Positions 48,548-56,811 of a DNA stretch of 64,000 bases are shown here, piece after piece (within the stretch, counting starts at the first letter, position 1; each line of letters opens with the position of its first letter). Origin of the DNA: Balneolaceae bacterium (GTDB taxonomy: Bacteria; Bacteroidota; Rhodothermia; Balneolales; Balneolaceae). A program made the position numbers and the translations under genes. The DNA lies in the NCBI GenBank assembly GCA_017640605.1, contig JAEPQH010000008.1, positions 1 through 64,000 on the forward strand, given 5' to 3'. The notes below the pieces were generated by a model. The model made no database searches. It was not told where the DNA came from and saw only the letters and a list, made by a program, of their open reading frames with translations.

Positions 48548-48611
48548 TAACTCTGTAACTCTGTAACTCTGTAACTCTGTAACTCTGTAACTCTGTAACT
48601 CTGTAACTTTG
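48548..48611 (+). repeat. 8-bp tandem array (TAACTCTG)n directly before umuC
   Basis: Seven perfect copies of TAACTCTG occupy 48548-48603, followed by one imperfect copy (TAACTTTG). Each frame meets a TAA within three units, so the array cannot be translated. It lies 42 bases before the preferred umuC ATG, in the position of a promoter or leader. Copy number could change by replication slippage. Confidence 0.9.
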
Positions 48612-48653
48612 CTAAATCCAGAACCCAATTCAACACCAACAACCGCCTACGCC

Positions 48654-49937
48654 ATGATCGACTGCAATAATTTTTATGCGTCGTGCGAGCGAGTGTTTGA
48701 TCCTCGGTTGATTGGAAAGCCCATTGCAATTTTATCGAATAACGATGGCTGCGTGATTGCCCGATCGGAGGAAGCCAAGGAAGCCGGAATCGAAATGGGA
48801 GCGCCGGAATTCAAGTATCGAACTCAGTTTAAAGAACAAGGCGTGGTTATTCGGTCTTCGAATTATGCATTGTATGGAGATATGAGTCATCGAGTGATGG
48901 AAACGCTGCGATACCTAACGCATGATATCGAAGTGTATAGTATTGATGAAGCCTTTGCTGAATTATCAACCAATATCTTTCCGAATCTGACGGATTATGG
49001 AAATCTGATTCGAGAGACTATTTTTAAGTGGACTGGTCTGCCGGTTTCGGTAGGAATTGCATCCACGAAAACATTGGCGAAGGTTGCTAATCACATCGCA
49101 AAAAAGAATCCCGAATATAATGGCGTGTTTGATTTTACAGCTGCTCCAAATAAAGATGAGTTGCTAGAATCATTTCCGGTAAGTAAGATCTGGGGAATTG
49201 GTCATGGTTTAACCATTCGACTTAATCGATTTGGCATTCAAAACGCCAACCAGTTGAAACAATCCATCAGCAATAAAAAATGGGTGCGCAAGCAAATGGC
49301 GGTTACCGGTTTGAGAACCGTGCTTGAATTAAACGGAAAGCCTTGTTCGGGATTGAGCGTTGGTCGGGATTCAAGAAAAGGCATTTTGTCTTCTCGCATG
49401 TTTGGTAAGCCATTGTATGACCTTGAGAGTATTCAGGAAGCACTTTCTACTTTTACCACCCGAGCAACTGAAAAACTACGGGCTCAGAATTCGGTGGCTT
49501 CATGTATCCAAATTCAACTCATCGGCGATAAATATGACAATATTCGCGGTAAGTATAAATTCAGTGCGTATTCACCACTTCTAGTGCCCACAGCACATAC
49601 TCCTACCATGATTCAAATCGCTAAAAAACTGGCCGAGAAAGTTTTTGAACCTGGACGTAAATACAAGAAAGCCTCGGTAATGTTAACGGGCATCATCCCA
49701 CAAACTGAAGTACAGATGGATTTATTCGACCCAGAGTTATACACCCAAAAACAGCACCAATTGATGGAATGCGTGGATAAAATCAATGCAAAATTTGGAA
49801 GAAATCACGCCGCATTTGCTGCTACGGGATTGCATAAAGAAGGAGATCACCGGAATAAATGGTTGATGAATCAGAATTATCTGAGCAAACGCTATACAAC
49901 CCGATGGGATGAACTTATGGTGGTAAAAGCGCAATAA
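48654..49937 (+). CDS. umuC: Y-family DNA polymerase V catalytic subunit UmuC
   Basis: 427 residues from the ATG at 48654, where the family N-terminus MIDCNNFYASCERVF begins; the frame continues upstream to a TTG at 48611 region without family similarity. Catalytic residues are intact: the first Asp in MIDCNNFY, and Asp-Glu in YSIDEAFAEL near residue 100. The helix-hairpin-helix segment (KIWGIGHGLTIRLNRFGI) and the little finger domain follow. QMDLF near residue 355 matches the beta-clamp binding motif. No Shine-Dalgarno is visible. It performs error-prone translesion synthesis with a UmuD partner, here unusual. Confidence 0.94.
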   Translation: MIDCNNFYASCERVFDPRLIGKPIAILSNNDGCVIARSEEAKEAGIEMGAPEFKYRTQFKEQGVVIRSSNYALYGDMSHRVMETLRYLTHDIEVYSIDEAFAELSTNIFPNLTDYGNLIRETIFKWTGLPVSVGIASTKTLAKVANHIAKKNPEYNGVFDFTAAPNKDELLESFPVSKIWGIGHGLTIRLNRFGIQNANQLKQSISNKKWVRKQMAVTGLRTVLELNGKPCSGLSVGRDSRKGILSSRMFGKPLYDLESIQEALSTFTTRATEKLRAQNSVASCIQIQLIGDKYDNIRGKYKFSAYSPLLVPTAHTPTMIQIAKKLAEKVFEPGRKYKKASVMLTGIIPQTEVQMDLFDPELYTQKQHQLMECVDKINAKFGRNHAAFAATGLHKEGDHRNKWLMNQNYLSKRYTTRWDELMVVKAQ

Positions 49938-49950
49938 ATAACGAATAAAA

Positions 49951-49977
49951 TATTCCTAATTCCCCTATTCCTAATTC
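49951..49977 (+). repeat. Short direct repeat after umuC
   Basis: TATTCCTAATTC occurs at 49951-49962 and again at 49966-49977, a 15-base period. It lies in the gap between umuC and the hydroxyacid dehydrogenase and looks like a degenerate relative of the other short tandem repeats here. Confidence 0.6.
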
Positions 49978-50021
49978 ATAATTAACCGCACACCTCTGTA
50001 TTTTGAAGAAAAAGTATAATT

Positions 50022-50948
50022 ATGTCCCTACTTCTCATTGCCAAAAACCGAGATCTTGAACCTTTAAAGGAATCGCTGCTTGCTGTCGATCCAAATCTGG
50101 ATGTTGAAATCTGGCCTCGTGTGGAAAATAAAGAGCGAGTTACTTTCGCGGTGAGTTGGAATCATCCGGAGAAAGTGCTCCAGAACTATCCGAACTTAAA
50201 AGTGGTGAGTAGTCTGGGTGCAGGTGTAGATCATCTACTAAAAGATTCATCCATTGATGAAAAAGTAGCTCTTACGCGTGTGGTGGTTCCGTCGTTAAAA
50301 GATCAGATGGCAGAATATGTGCTGAATGCCGTTCAAAATTACCGTTTCAATACAGCAAGGTATGTAGATCAGAAGCGTGAAGGCTTTTGGAGCGCTCACG
50401 ACGCTGTACCTAAATCGGAGTGTGTGGTTGGTGTGATGGGTTTGGGGGAAATGGGTCAGGCTGTCGCTAGTTCGTTAATCGTTAATCGTTATTCGGTAGT
50501 TGGGTGGTCTCGAACTAAGAAAGATGTTAATACATTTGAATCCTTCGCAGCTGATGAATTAGATGAATTTCTTGATCGAACGAATATCTTGGTTTGTTTG
50601 CTGCCGCTTACTGAGGAAACCGATGGTATTCTAGATCTTGAATTGTTCAAAAAACTGAAGAAGCCGGCTTATCTGATTAATGTGGCTAGAGGTCAGCATT
50701 TGATTGAGGAAGATTTGATTTATGCATTGGATACCGGCGTATTGGAAGGTGCAACACTCGATGTATTTGAAGAAGAGCCCTTACCGGCGAATCATTTATT
50801 TTGGAATAGACCTAAGATAATGATTACCCCACATGTTGCATCCATCACTGATCCTAAAGAAGCGGCCTCCCTTATTGTAGAAAACTACAAGCGCTCTCTT
50901 TCGGGGATGGATTTGTTATTTGAAGTAGATCGGACGAAGGGTTATTGA
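50022..50948 (+). CDS. D-2-hydroxyacid dehydrogenase (GhrA-like glyoxylate/hydroxypyruvate reductase)
   Basis: 308 residues. The Rossmann motif is VGVMGLGEMGQAVASSL near residue 140, followed by GWSRTKK, the NADPH-favouring Ser-Arg. Catalytic Arg lies in INVARGQHLIEEDL (near 232), Glu in DVFEEEPLP and His in ITPHVASIT. Size and pattern match GhrA, which reduces glyoxylate and hydroxypyruvate. A run of three heptamers (50471-50496) encodes SLIVNRYS in the loop after the Rossmann helix; the length of that loop looks normal. Confidence 0.9.
   Translation: MSLLLIAKNRDLEPLKESLLAVDPNLDVEIWPRVENKERVTFAVSWNHPEKVLQNYPNLKVVSSLGAGVDHLLKDSSIDEKVALTRVVVPSLKDQMAEYVLNAVQNYRFNTARYVDQKREGFWSAHDAVPKSECVVGVMGLGEMGQAVASSLIVNRYSVVGWSRTKKDVNTFESFAADELDEFLDRTNILVCLLPLTEETDGILDLELFKKLKKPAYLINVARGQHLIEEDLIYALDTGVLEGATLDVFEEEPLPANHLFWNRPKIMITPHVASITDPKEAASLIVENYKRSLSGMDLLFEVDRTKGY
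50471..50496 (+). repeat. Heptamer repeat inside the dehydrogenase coding region
   Basis: Three consecutive CGTTAAT/CGTTATT units lie in frame. The 26 bases differ at only two positions from the intergenic array at 59517-59542. They encode SSLIVNRYS just after the NADP-binding helix. Confidence 0.7.
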
Positions 50949-51016
50949 TGCAAATCCCTTAGCAAACGGGCACTATAGATTATGGTTTAATTTCCAATCT
51001 GATTAACGTTGAATAA

Positions 51017-51218
51017 TTAATCGTTTGCACACATATACTTAGCTTTTATATCATCGTGTGACACAATATTCCCCGGAACGGATATCCTCTTTTCCTCTCT
51101 TAATTGATTCGCGAACATAGATTGCGTACATGACATCTTCCCACTCAGCATTTTCATCGAGCTTCTCTGCCATTTTCTTTACTTCATCTTTGATATTCTC
51201 AGCCATCTCTTTTTCCAT
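51017..51218 (-). pseudogene. Frameshifted antitoxin-like gene
   Basis: From the ATG at 51218 the frame gives 55 residues ending at a TGA at 51051-51053. They include EWEDVMYAIYVRESIKRGKEDIRSG, the pattern of small antitoxins (often WEDVMYxIYVRxKIExGLxDIxxG) that precede RelE/ParE toxins. The family normally continues with a (V/T)VSHEEVK-like tail. That tail, NIVSHDDIKAKY, is present in the next frame and ends at a TAA at 51017-51019. The break is at the four-base C run 51071-51074 (G run on the coding strand), so one extra base explains it. It starts 4 bases after the crcB stop. No toxin gene follows. A sequencing error in the run would give an intact gene. Confidence 0.6.
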
Positions 51219-51222
51219 TTAA

Positions 51223-51615
51223 TTAGCTCAATAATCTAGTTAACAAATACCCCAACCAAACGCAAAGTAGCCCAACCAGAACCTGTCCGCCAGAATTAAT
51301 GAGTGCGGCAAGCATCTCTCCTTGTTTGCCTAGTAGAAAAGTATCGTTAGCGAAGGTCGAAAAGGTGGTGAATCCGCCTAATAAACCAACAAACACGAAA
51401 AGGCGAAGTTCGACATTCATCCATGACTTCAATTCGAACAACCCGGCAAGGAACCCGATTAACAAACAACCCAAAATGTTAACTACAAATATCCCGATTG
51501 GAAATTGCTCGGGTTTCAGCTGATTTTGAACCGCCGTAGAAAGCAGATATCTGGCAATGGAACCTATGAATCCTCCGCTACCAATTGCCAATAAATTAAT
51601 TAAGGTAGGTTTCAC
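51223..51615 (-). CDS. crcB: CrcB/Fluc fluoride channel
   Basis: 130 residues from a GTG at 51615. Four TM segments and the family signatures GGFIGSIARYLLS, GIFVVNILGCLLIGFLAG (Asn in TM2) and LLGGFTTFSTF, which holds the TM-break and phenylalanines, are present. Dual-topology dimers export fluoride. The GTG overlaps the TGA of a toxin remnant (GTGA), suggesting crcB is translated from the decayed toxin-antitoxin operon. No fluoride riboswitch was seen. Confidence 0.92.
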   Translation of the reverse strand: MKPTLINLLAIGSGGFIGSIARYLLSTAVQNQLKPEQFPIGIFVVNILGCLLIGFLAGLFELKSWMNVELRLFVFVGLLGGFTTFSTFANDTFLLGKQGEMLAALINSGGQVLVGLLCVWLGYLLTRLLS

Positions 51616-51764
51616 GGAAATATATTGTAGATATCTTTTCTGTGAGCGCCTCGGGCAAATTCTACAGTATTATCAACTACAAATACTCCGATCCGCCCGT
51701 CTCCTTTTAGGATTCGATAGGCATCAGAATAACCCACTAACTTTTTTAAGAAAGCGATCTGCAC
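51612..51764 (-). pseudogene. N-terminally deleted RelE/ParE toxin remnant
   Basis: A 50-codon open frame begins with a GTG that overlaps the antitoxin stop (TAGTG) and ends with a TGA overlapping the crcB start. The product contains KLVGYSDAYRILKGDGRIGVF and TVEFARGAHRKDIYNIFP, which is the C-terminal half of a RelE/ParE toxin (usual pattern YRIRVGDYRIxF ... HRKDIYR). The first 40 or so residues of the family are missing. It is almost certainly inactive as an mRNA interferase. Confidence 0.75.
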
Positions 51765-51961
51765 TACGCAGAAAGTTTATTCATTACTTCCTGCTCACTA
51801 ACAGTTTCTTTTCGATCAACCTGCTTCATCAGTAAAGTTAGTCCGGCATCTTCTAAATCTTCATCTGATAAAGATGCACTTTGAATCCCAAGTTTCTTCA
51901 TCAGTTGAGTTAAAAAAGCTAACTCCTCTTTATTCTTTGGTTTGATAAGTAATGAATCCAT
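51764..51961 (-). CDS. Antitoxin of a decayed RelE/ParE-type toxin-antitoxin pair
   Basis: 65 residues: MDSLLIKPKNKEELAFLTQLMKKLGI, then a charged middle and C-terminal SEQEVMNKLSA. The layout, a beta-strand plus helix DNA-binding or dimerisation region and an acidic toxin-binding tail, matches small antitoxins found before RelE/ParE toxins. Its stop overlaps the truncated toxin's GTG. It lies 10 bases downstream of ilvE's start-side neighbour on the same strand, so it may be read from the ilvE transcript. Confidence 0.75.
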   Translation of the reverse strand: MDSLLIKPKNKEELAFLTQLMKKLGIQSASLSDEDLEDAGLTLLMKQVDRKETVSEQEVMNKLSA

Positions 51962-51971
51962 AACAAGTAAA

Positions 51972-53060
51972 TTAAACGTTCACTGAATGTACCCAACCAT
52001 GGCGATCTTCAATTCGTCCGTATTGAATGCCCGTGATTTCATCGAACAAACGCTTAGCAAAATCACCAATTTTACCGGTTCCGATTTCGATTTTCTCGCC
52101 ATTATGTTCTATTAATCCTACCGGTGAAATTACAGCAGCCGTTCCGGAACCAAATACTTCTTTCAGCGATCCATTTTTCGAAGCTTCAAAAACTTCAGAA
52201 ATCGAAATCTTACGTTCTTCTACCTTAAGGCCCCATTCTTCAGCAAGTGCAGTTACCGATTTTCTGGTTATTCCCGGTAGTACAGACCCTGAAAGTTCCG
52301 GAGTAACTAGGGTGTCATCAATTAAAAAGTGAATGTTCATTGTACCCACTTCTTCAATAAACTCGTTGTGATGAGCATCCAACCATAAAACTTGCGTATA
52401 TCCTTTTTGATTAGCTTCTCGAGCCGGCAAGAAACTCGCCGCGTAATTTCCGCTGGTTTTTGCCTCACCTGTTCCGCCTTTAACCGCACGAACAAATCCA
52501 TTTGGAGTGGTTAGTGAAACGGGATTAAATCCTTCGGCGTAATAAGCGCCAACAGGACTTGTAATTATATAATAGCTGTATCTGCTAGAAATGCGAGCTG
52601 CGAGATAATTCTCACTGGCAAATATGAAAGGTCGAATATACATGGCGGTACCAGCTGATTGCGGAACCCATTTTTTATCTAATTTGATAAGCGTTTCAAG
52701 AGCTGATATAAAAGTTTCGTAATCAGTTTCGGGAATACACATTCTGCGGCAAGAGCGATTAAAACGTGCATGATGCTCATCCGGGCGAAAGATATTGATC
52801 GTTTTGTCATCCACATAAAACGCCTTCATACCCTCAAATACAGCCTGACCATAATGAAAAACATTCATTGCCGGTTCAATTTCGATGGTTCCATAAGGCT
52901 TAACCATGGGTTCTCCCCAGGCTCCATTCTCGAAAACCATTTCGAACATGTGATCACCAAAAAGTCGGCCAAATTGTAGATTTGAAAAATCAACTTCACT
53001 GATTCGGCTGTACGCCGCAGGTTCAATTTTGATAGGTGTTTTCGTAAGTGTATCGCTCAT
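51972..53060 (-). CDS. ilvE: Branched-chain amino acid aminotransferase
   Basis: 362 residues, the longer bacterial/eukaryotic-type BCAT. The PLP lysine is in GTGEAKTSGNYAASFLPA. Other signatures are YGQAVFEGMKAFY, RPDEHHARFNRSCRRM and FIEEVGTMNIHFLI. It carries out the last step of valine, leucine and isoleucine synthesis and the first of their breakdown. The downstream antitoxin starts 10 bases after its stop. Confidence 0.95.
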   Translation of the reverse strand: MSDTLTKTPIKIEPAAYSRISEVDFSNLQFGRLFGDHMFEMVFENGAWGEPMVKPYGTIEIEPAMNVFHYGQAVFEGMKAFYVDDKTINIFRPDEHHARFNRSCRRMCIPETDYETFISALETLIKLDKKWVPQSAGTAMYIRPFIFASENYLAARISSRYSYYIITSPVGAYYAEGFNPVSLTTPNGFVRAVKGGTGEAKTSGNYAASFLPAREANQKGYTQVLWLDAHHNEFIEEVGTMNIHFLIDDTLVTPELSGSVLPGITRKSVTALAEEWGLKVEERKISISEVFEASKNGSLKEVFGSGTAAVISPVGLIEHNGEKIEIGTGKIGDFAKRLFDEITGIQYGRIEDRHGWVHSVNV

Positions 53061-53126
53061 AATTCTATACTCTTTTTCATGGATTTGGCAGGGCTATTAG
53101 TATACGAATTTTTGCCCGCTAATTCA

Positions 53127-55928
53127 TTAGCCGGTACTCTGCATTGCAGCTGCTATCCCGTTAATATTTAAGAAAATTAATTCCATAAGTTCCTGTTTAC
53201 GTTCCTCATCTTCTGCATCATCCCACTGTCGTAGCAATTCACTTTGTAGAATATTTAACGGATAGGTAAATGGATTTCTGAATTTAATGGAGTTTTGGAT
53301 TACCGGATTATGATCCAGAATGTTCTCCATGCCTGTAATTTTTGTAATGTTTTTACAGGCTTTCTCAAAGTCATCGGCAATCATGGTGTGGAAACGTTGA
53401 TTTTCTTCCCGATTATAAACCAGAGAAGTAGCTAAATGTGTACGTGCAATTTCGCGTTGAGAGTTGTTCATCACTGTAAAAAAGAAACTCCACTCTTTCT
53501 GCCAGCGACTTATTATTTCTAAAGCATCGGGATATCGGTCAAGCACCTTTTCTAATCCGTCTCCTATACCATACCAACCCGGTACGTTGTAACGTAGTTG
53601 TGTCCAAGAAAACACCCAAGGTATAGCCCGAAGTCCATCAAAACTTAATTTCCCACCTTTTCCTCTCGATACAGGTCGCGAAGCAATTGGTAATTTCCCA
53701 ATGTGTTCAACCGGTGTATGGCTTACAAACCAATCCCAAAATTCATCATCATCTTTAAGTGATCGGTAGCTTTGCATCGTCTCGCGAGCTAGATCTTGCA
53801 TCATATCCCACTCGTAATCGGAATCACTTAAGTAACCCGGTTTATCTTTTTGAGCTCGAACCGCACCGGCCATAGCATTAACCAATTGCTCTAAATGGCG
53901 ATGCGCAATAGACGGCAAGGAATATCGGAAAGAAATCACCTCACCCTGTTCTGTAAATCGAATTTTTCCATTATTTGCTACATGTGGCATAGCGGCAATG
54001 GCTTTGTTCGATTGCCCACCACCTCGGCCTACAGTTCCGCCCGTTCCGTGAAACAATCTGAAATCGACGCCATATTCTCGGCACACCATGCCCAAATCGT
54101 ATTGAGCTTTATTGAGCGCCCAGTTGGCCATCCAATAGCCACCATCTTTATTACTATCGGAATAACCCAACATGATTTCCTGGAAATTACCTCGCGCTTT
54201 AATCTGCTTACTAAACAATGGGTGCTCAAAAATGTGCGCCATTTGATTGGAGCTTTCTTCCAGATCCTCTATGGTTTCAAATAGCGGAACTACATCTAGT
54301 TTGGAATGGATTTCATCGCCCTGAATGCTCCACAAGCCCAACTCTTTGGCAATAAGCAGAACTTCGAGCATATCACTTACTCCGTGAGTCATACTTATGA
54401 TGTAACTGCCAAATGAATTTGGATCGAGCGCCAGCATATCCCGAATTTCCTCGAAAACCGACATCACTTTAATCGCCACTTCAGAACGCTTGCTGTTAAA
54501 AGGACTCAGTGGTCGAGGGTTGCTCAACTCTTTTTCGAGTATCTCAATTTTTTCTTCTTCGGTTAGATCAGCGTAATTGTCGATTACTTTCCCTTTCGTC
54601 AACAATTCTGAAACGGTTTCTTCGTGTAATGCGCTGTGCTGACGTACATCTAACGAGGTTAGATGGAAACCAAAAGTTTTGGCACACACGAGCAAGTCAT
54701 GCAATCGACCCTGCTCACTCAGCCCTTCTAAACCGTTTTCGATGAGGCTATTTTTGATGAGCTCCAGATCCTTCACAAAGTCTGTGGCCGTATACTTTTG
54801 CCCGATTTTCATTACTTCATCTTTATCCAATCCCAACGCTGCCTGCTGTTCGCGAATATACTGCATCATATGCGTTAGCTTTCTGCGATAAGGCTCCCGC
54901 TGATATCGTCTTTCATACAAATCGCTGAGTGGATTTGCTTTCTCTTCGTGTCGTAGCGATTCCCTCAATGCATCTGAAATATTAGTTTCTTTGTACGATA
55001 TACTGAGATAGCGACGTAAGTGATCGAGTTTTTTCAGATACATGGCAAATACCGTTTTGCGCTGCTCCATCAATGTTCGCCAAGTAACCGACGATGTCAC
55101 ATTTGGATTTCCATCACGATCACTCCCAATCCATGATCTATATTTTAGAATGATGGGCAGCTCGCCTGAATCGCCGTAATATGTTTCCAGAGCAAGTCGA
55201 ATATCTTTGTAGAGGGTTGGAACTACATCCCAAATAGTGTGAGTAAAGAAATACATTCCGTTTTCCACTTCATCCTCTACCGACATCCGTTCGGCGCGCA
55301 CTTCATCGGTCATTATCAGCAAAAGCATCTGATTCACGATTTCGCTTTTCGTGATCTTGGTTTCTTCAACCGTAAGATGTTGATCGCCAAGTTTTGCTAT
55401 TAGTCGACTAATCTCATGCTGCTTGGTTAGCACACTACGGCGGCGGGCTTCGGTAGGATGAGCCGTGATAGTGGGTTGAATATCCATCTGACGGAACACA
55501 TCGAGCGCTTCATCAAGCGATAAACCCGCTTCTTTCATTTTATATACTGCCTGCAGAATGCTCTCATTCCTTGGCTTTTCAGCCGTTTCAGCGTGTTCTC
55601 TGCTTCTGTTAATTCGGCTGATTTCGTGTTGCTCCAGTGAATTCACCAAATGGAAAAATGTGGTATAAATCCGTAAAAACTCCTTTAACTCTTTAGCGGA
55701 TGCATCCTTTACAAACCCTTTGAGTTCTTCAAGTGCTACTTCATCGCCATTATCCAGGGCATCAATCGACTTTTGAGGTAATTCCCCAAGTATTTTGATA
55801 AAATCCTCTCCTAATCGTTCGCGACAAACAACCTCAAGCAGTTGCGTAAGTGTGGTTATATTTTTTGCCAGATGTTCATTTATTTCGCTGGCTTCGGCTA
55901 AACGGCGTACAGTCTCTACCCAATGCAT
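53127..55928 (-). CDS. ppc: Phosphoenolpyruvate carboxylase
   Basis: About 933 residues from the ATG at 55928; a TTG at 55985 would add 19 polar residues. Catalytic motifs are TAHPTEARRRSVL (His), SDRDGNPNVTSSV, GYSDSNKDGGYWMANW and RLFHGTGGTVGRGGG. The C-terminus ends AAAMQSTG, where the family has a conserved NTG that closes on the active site. It makes oxaloacetate from phosphoenolpyruvate and bicarbonate to refill the TCA cycle. Confidence 0.96.
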   Translation of the reverse strand: MHWVETVRRLAEASEINEHLAKNITTLTQLLEVVCRERLGEDFIKILGELPQKSIDALDNGDEVALEELKGFVKDASAKELKEFLRIYTTFFHLVNSLEQHEISRINRSREHAETAEKPRNESILQAVYKMKEAGLSLDEALDVFRQMDIQPTITAHPTEARRRSVLTKQHEISRLIAKLGDQHLTVEETKITKSEIVNQMLLLIMTDEVRAERMSVEDEVENGMYFFTHTIWDVVPTLYKDIRLALETYYGDSGELPIILKYRSWIGSDRDGNPNVTSSVTWRTLMEQRKTVFAMYLKKLDHLRRYLSISYKETNISDALRESLRHEEKANPLSDLYERRYQREPYRRKLTHMMQYIREQQAALGLDKDEVMKIGQKYTATDFVKDLELIKNSLIENGLEGLSEQGRLHDLLVCAKTFGFHLTSLDVRQHSALHEETVSELLTKGKVIDNYADLTEEEKIEILEKELSNPRPLSPFNSKRSEVAIKVMSVFEEIRDMLALDPNSFGSYIISMTHGVSDMLEVLLIAKELGLWSIQGDEIHSKLDVVPLFETIEDLEESSNQMAHIFEHPLFSKQIKARGNFQEIMLGYSDSNKDGGYWMANWALNKAQYDLGMVCREYGVDFRLFHGTGGTVGRGGGQSNKAIAAMPHVANNGKIRFTEQGEVISFRYSLPSIAHRHLEQLVNAMAGAVRAQKDKPGYLSDSDYEWDMMQDLARETMQSYRSLKDDDEFWDWFVSHTPVEHIGKLPIASRPVSRGKGGKLSFDGLRAIPWVFSWTQLRYNVPGWYGIGDGLEKVLDRYPDALEIISRWQKEWSFFFTVMNNSQREIARTHLATSLVYNREENQRFHTMIADDFEKACKNITKITGMENILDHNPVIQNSIKFRNPFTYPLNILQSELLRQWDDAEDEERKQELMELIFLNINGIAAAMQSTG

Positions 55929-56006
55929 ATTATTCTCTATTCTTCGATGTGTTGTTTTGTGAGTGTGATCATCTAATGTAAACAAAAAGTTTGGGGATTA
56001 TTAGGA

Positions 56007-56069
56007 TATCAATTATCAATTATCAATTATCAATTATCAATTATCAATTATCAATTATCAATTATCAAT
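56007..56069. repeat. Perfect 7-bp tandem array, nine copies of TATCAAT
   Basis: Nine uninterrupted copies fill 63 bases between the divergent ppc and tag genes. The array occupies much of the shared promoter space, so copy-number change could affect either gene. Confidence 0.97.
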
Positions 56070-56110
56070 AATGATGTACATTCTTGTTGTGTTAACCAAA
56101 TGTGAAATTT

Positions 56111-56683
56111 ATGGATGAGATACTAACACGATGCGAATGGGCCGAAGGTACTTTTGAGCAATACATTCAATATCACGATGAAGAATGGGGTGTTCCGGTA
56201 CATGACGATAGAAAACATTTCGAGTTTTTGATATTAGAAGGTGCGCAAGCCGGATTAAGCTGGGCAACTATTCTTAAACGTCGTGATGGTTATAGAAAAG
56301 CTTTTGCTGATTTTGATCCTGTAAAAGTTGCCCGGTTTGATGAAGCCAAGATTCAGGAATTGCTGCAATTTGAGGGGATCATCCGAAATAAATTAAAAGT
56401 TCGGGGTGCCGTAACCAATGCCCAAAAGTTTCTGGAGATACAAAACGAGTTTGGATCATTTGATGAGTATATCTGGAAGTTCGTTAATGGAAAGCCGATC
56501 GTGAATCATTGGAAATCGATGAAGGAAGTTCCGGCTACTTCCGCCGAATCTGATGCATTAAGCAAAGACCTAAAAAAGCGAGGATTCAAATTTGTAGGCA
56601 GCACCATCATGTACGCTCACATGCAAGCGTGTGGATTGGTGAATGATCATACTATTGACTGTTTTAGGTTTGATCAGGTTTGA
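56111..56683 (+). CDS. tag: DNA-3-methyladenine glycosylase I
   Basis: 190 residues from the ATG at 56111 (an in-frame GTG lies at 56102). TagI signatures are RCEWAEG with a zinc Cys, YHDEEWGVPVHDDRKHFEFLILEGAQAGLSW and the C-terminal zinc ligands in MYAHMQACGLVNDHTIDCF. It removes 3-methyladenine from alkylated DNA. A 10-base duplication (AGGTTTGATC twice) forms the last codons and stop. Confidence 0.95.
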   Translation: MDEILTRCEWAEGTFEQYIQYHDEEWGVPVHDDRKHFEFLILEGAQAGLSWATILKRRDGYRKAFADFDPVKVARFDEAKIQELLQFEGIIRNKLKVRGAVTNAQKFLEIQNEFGSFDEYIWKFVNGKPIVNHWKSMKEVPATSAESDALSKDLKKRGFKFVGSTIMYAHMQACGLVNDHTIDCFRFDQV

Positions 56684-56696
56684 TCAATATTCAATA
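56683..56696 (+). repeat. Left arm of 14-bp inverted repeat flanking vapB
   Basis: ATCAATATTCAATA begins at the last base of the tag stop codon. Its exact reverse complement is at 57092-57105, on the other side of the vapB gene. Confidence 0.8.
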
Positions 56697-56811
56697 TTCA
56701 ACAAAGAATAATCAAGGATCATCCGTTTCTAACCAGATTCAATCGAAAGCACCTTCTTAACTTTACGCTTTTTTTCTAGACACAGTAATGTGTAATTTTA
56801 AATAAAAAGTT

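Noticed and set aside
48548-48653. Phase-variable translated repeat switching umuC on and off
   Set aside because: The octamer contains TAA, so every frame stops within three units and the array cannot be part of the UmuC reading frame.
50949-51016. Toxin gene partner for the frameshifted antitoxin
   Set aside because: Fewer than 70 bases remain before the dehydrogenase stop and no RelE/ParE-like frame is present.
51022-51060. Second copy of the umuD palindrome, from GCACACATAT and CGTGTG downstream of the frameshifted antitoxin
   Set aside because: The arms are shorter and about 10 bases farther apart, and part of it is the tail of the antitoxin remnant; similarity is probably chance.
56007-56069. 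CRISPR array, from the regular repetition
   Set aside because: Units are 7 bases with no spacers and no cas genes in the window; these are simple tandem repeats.
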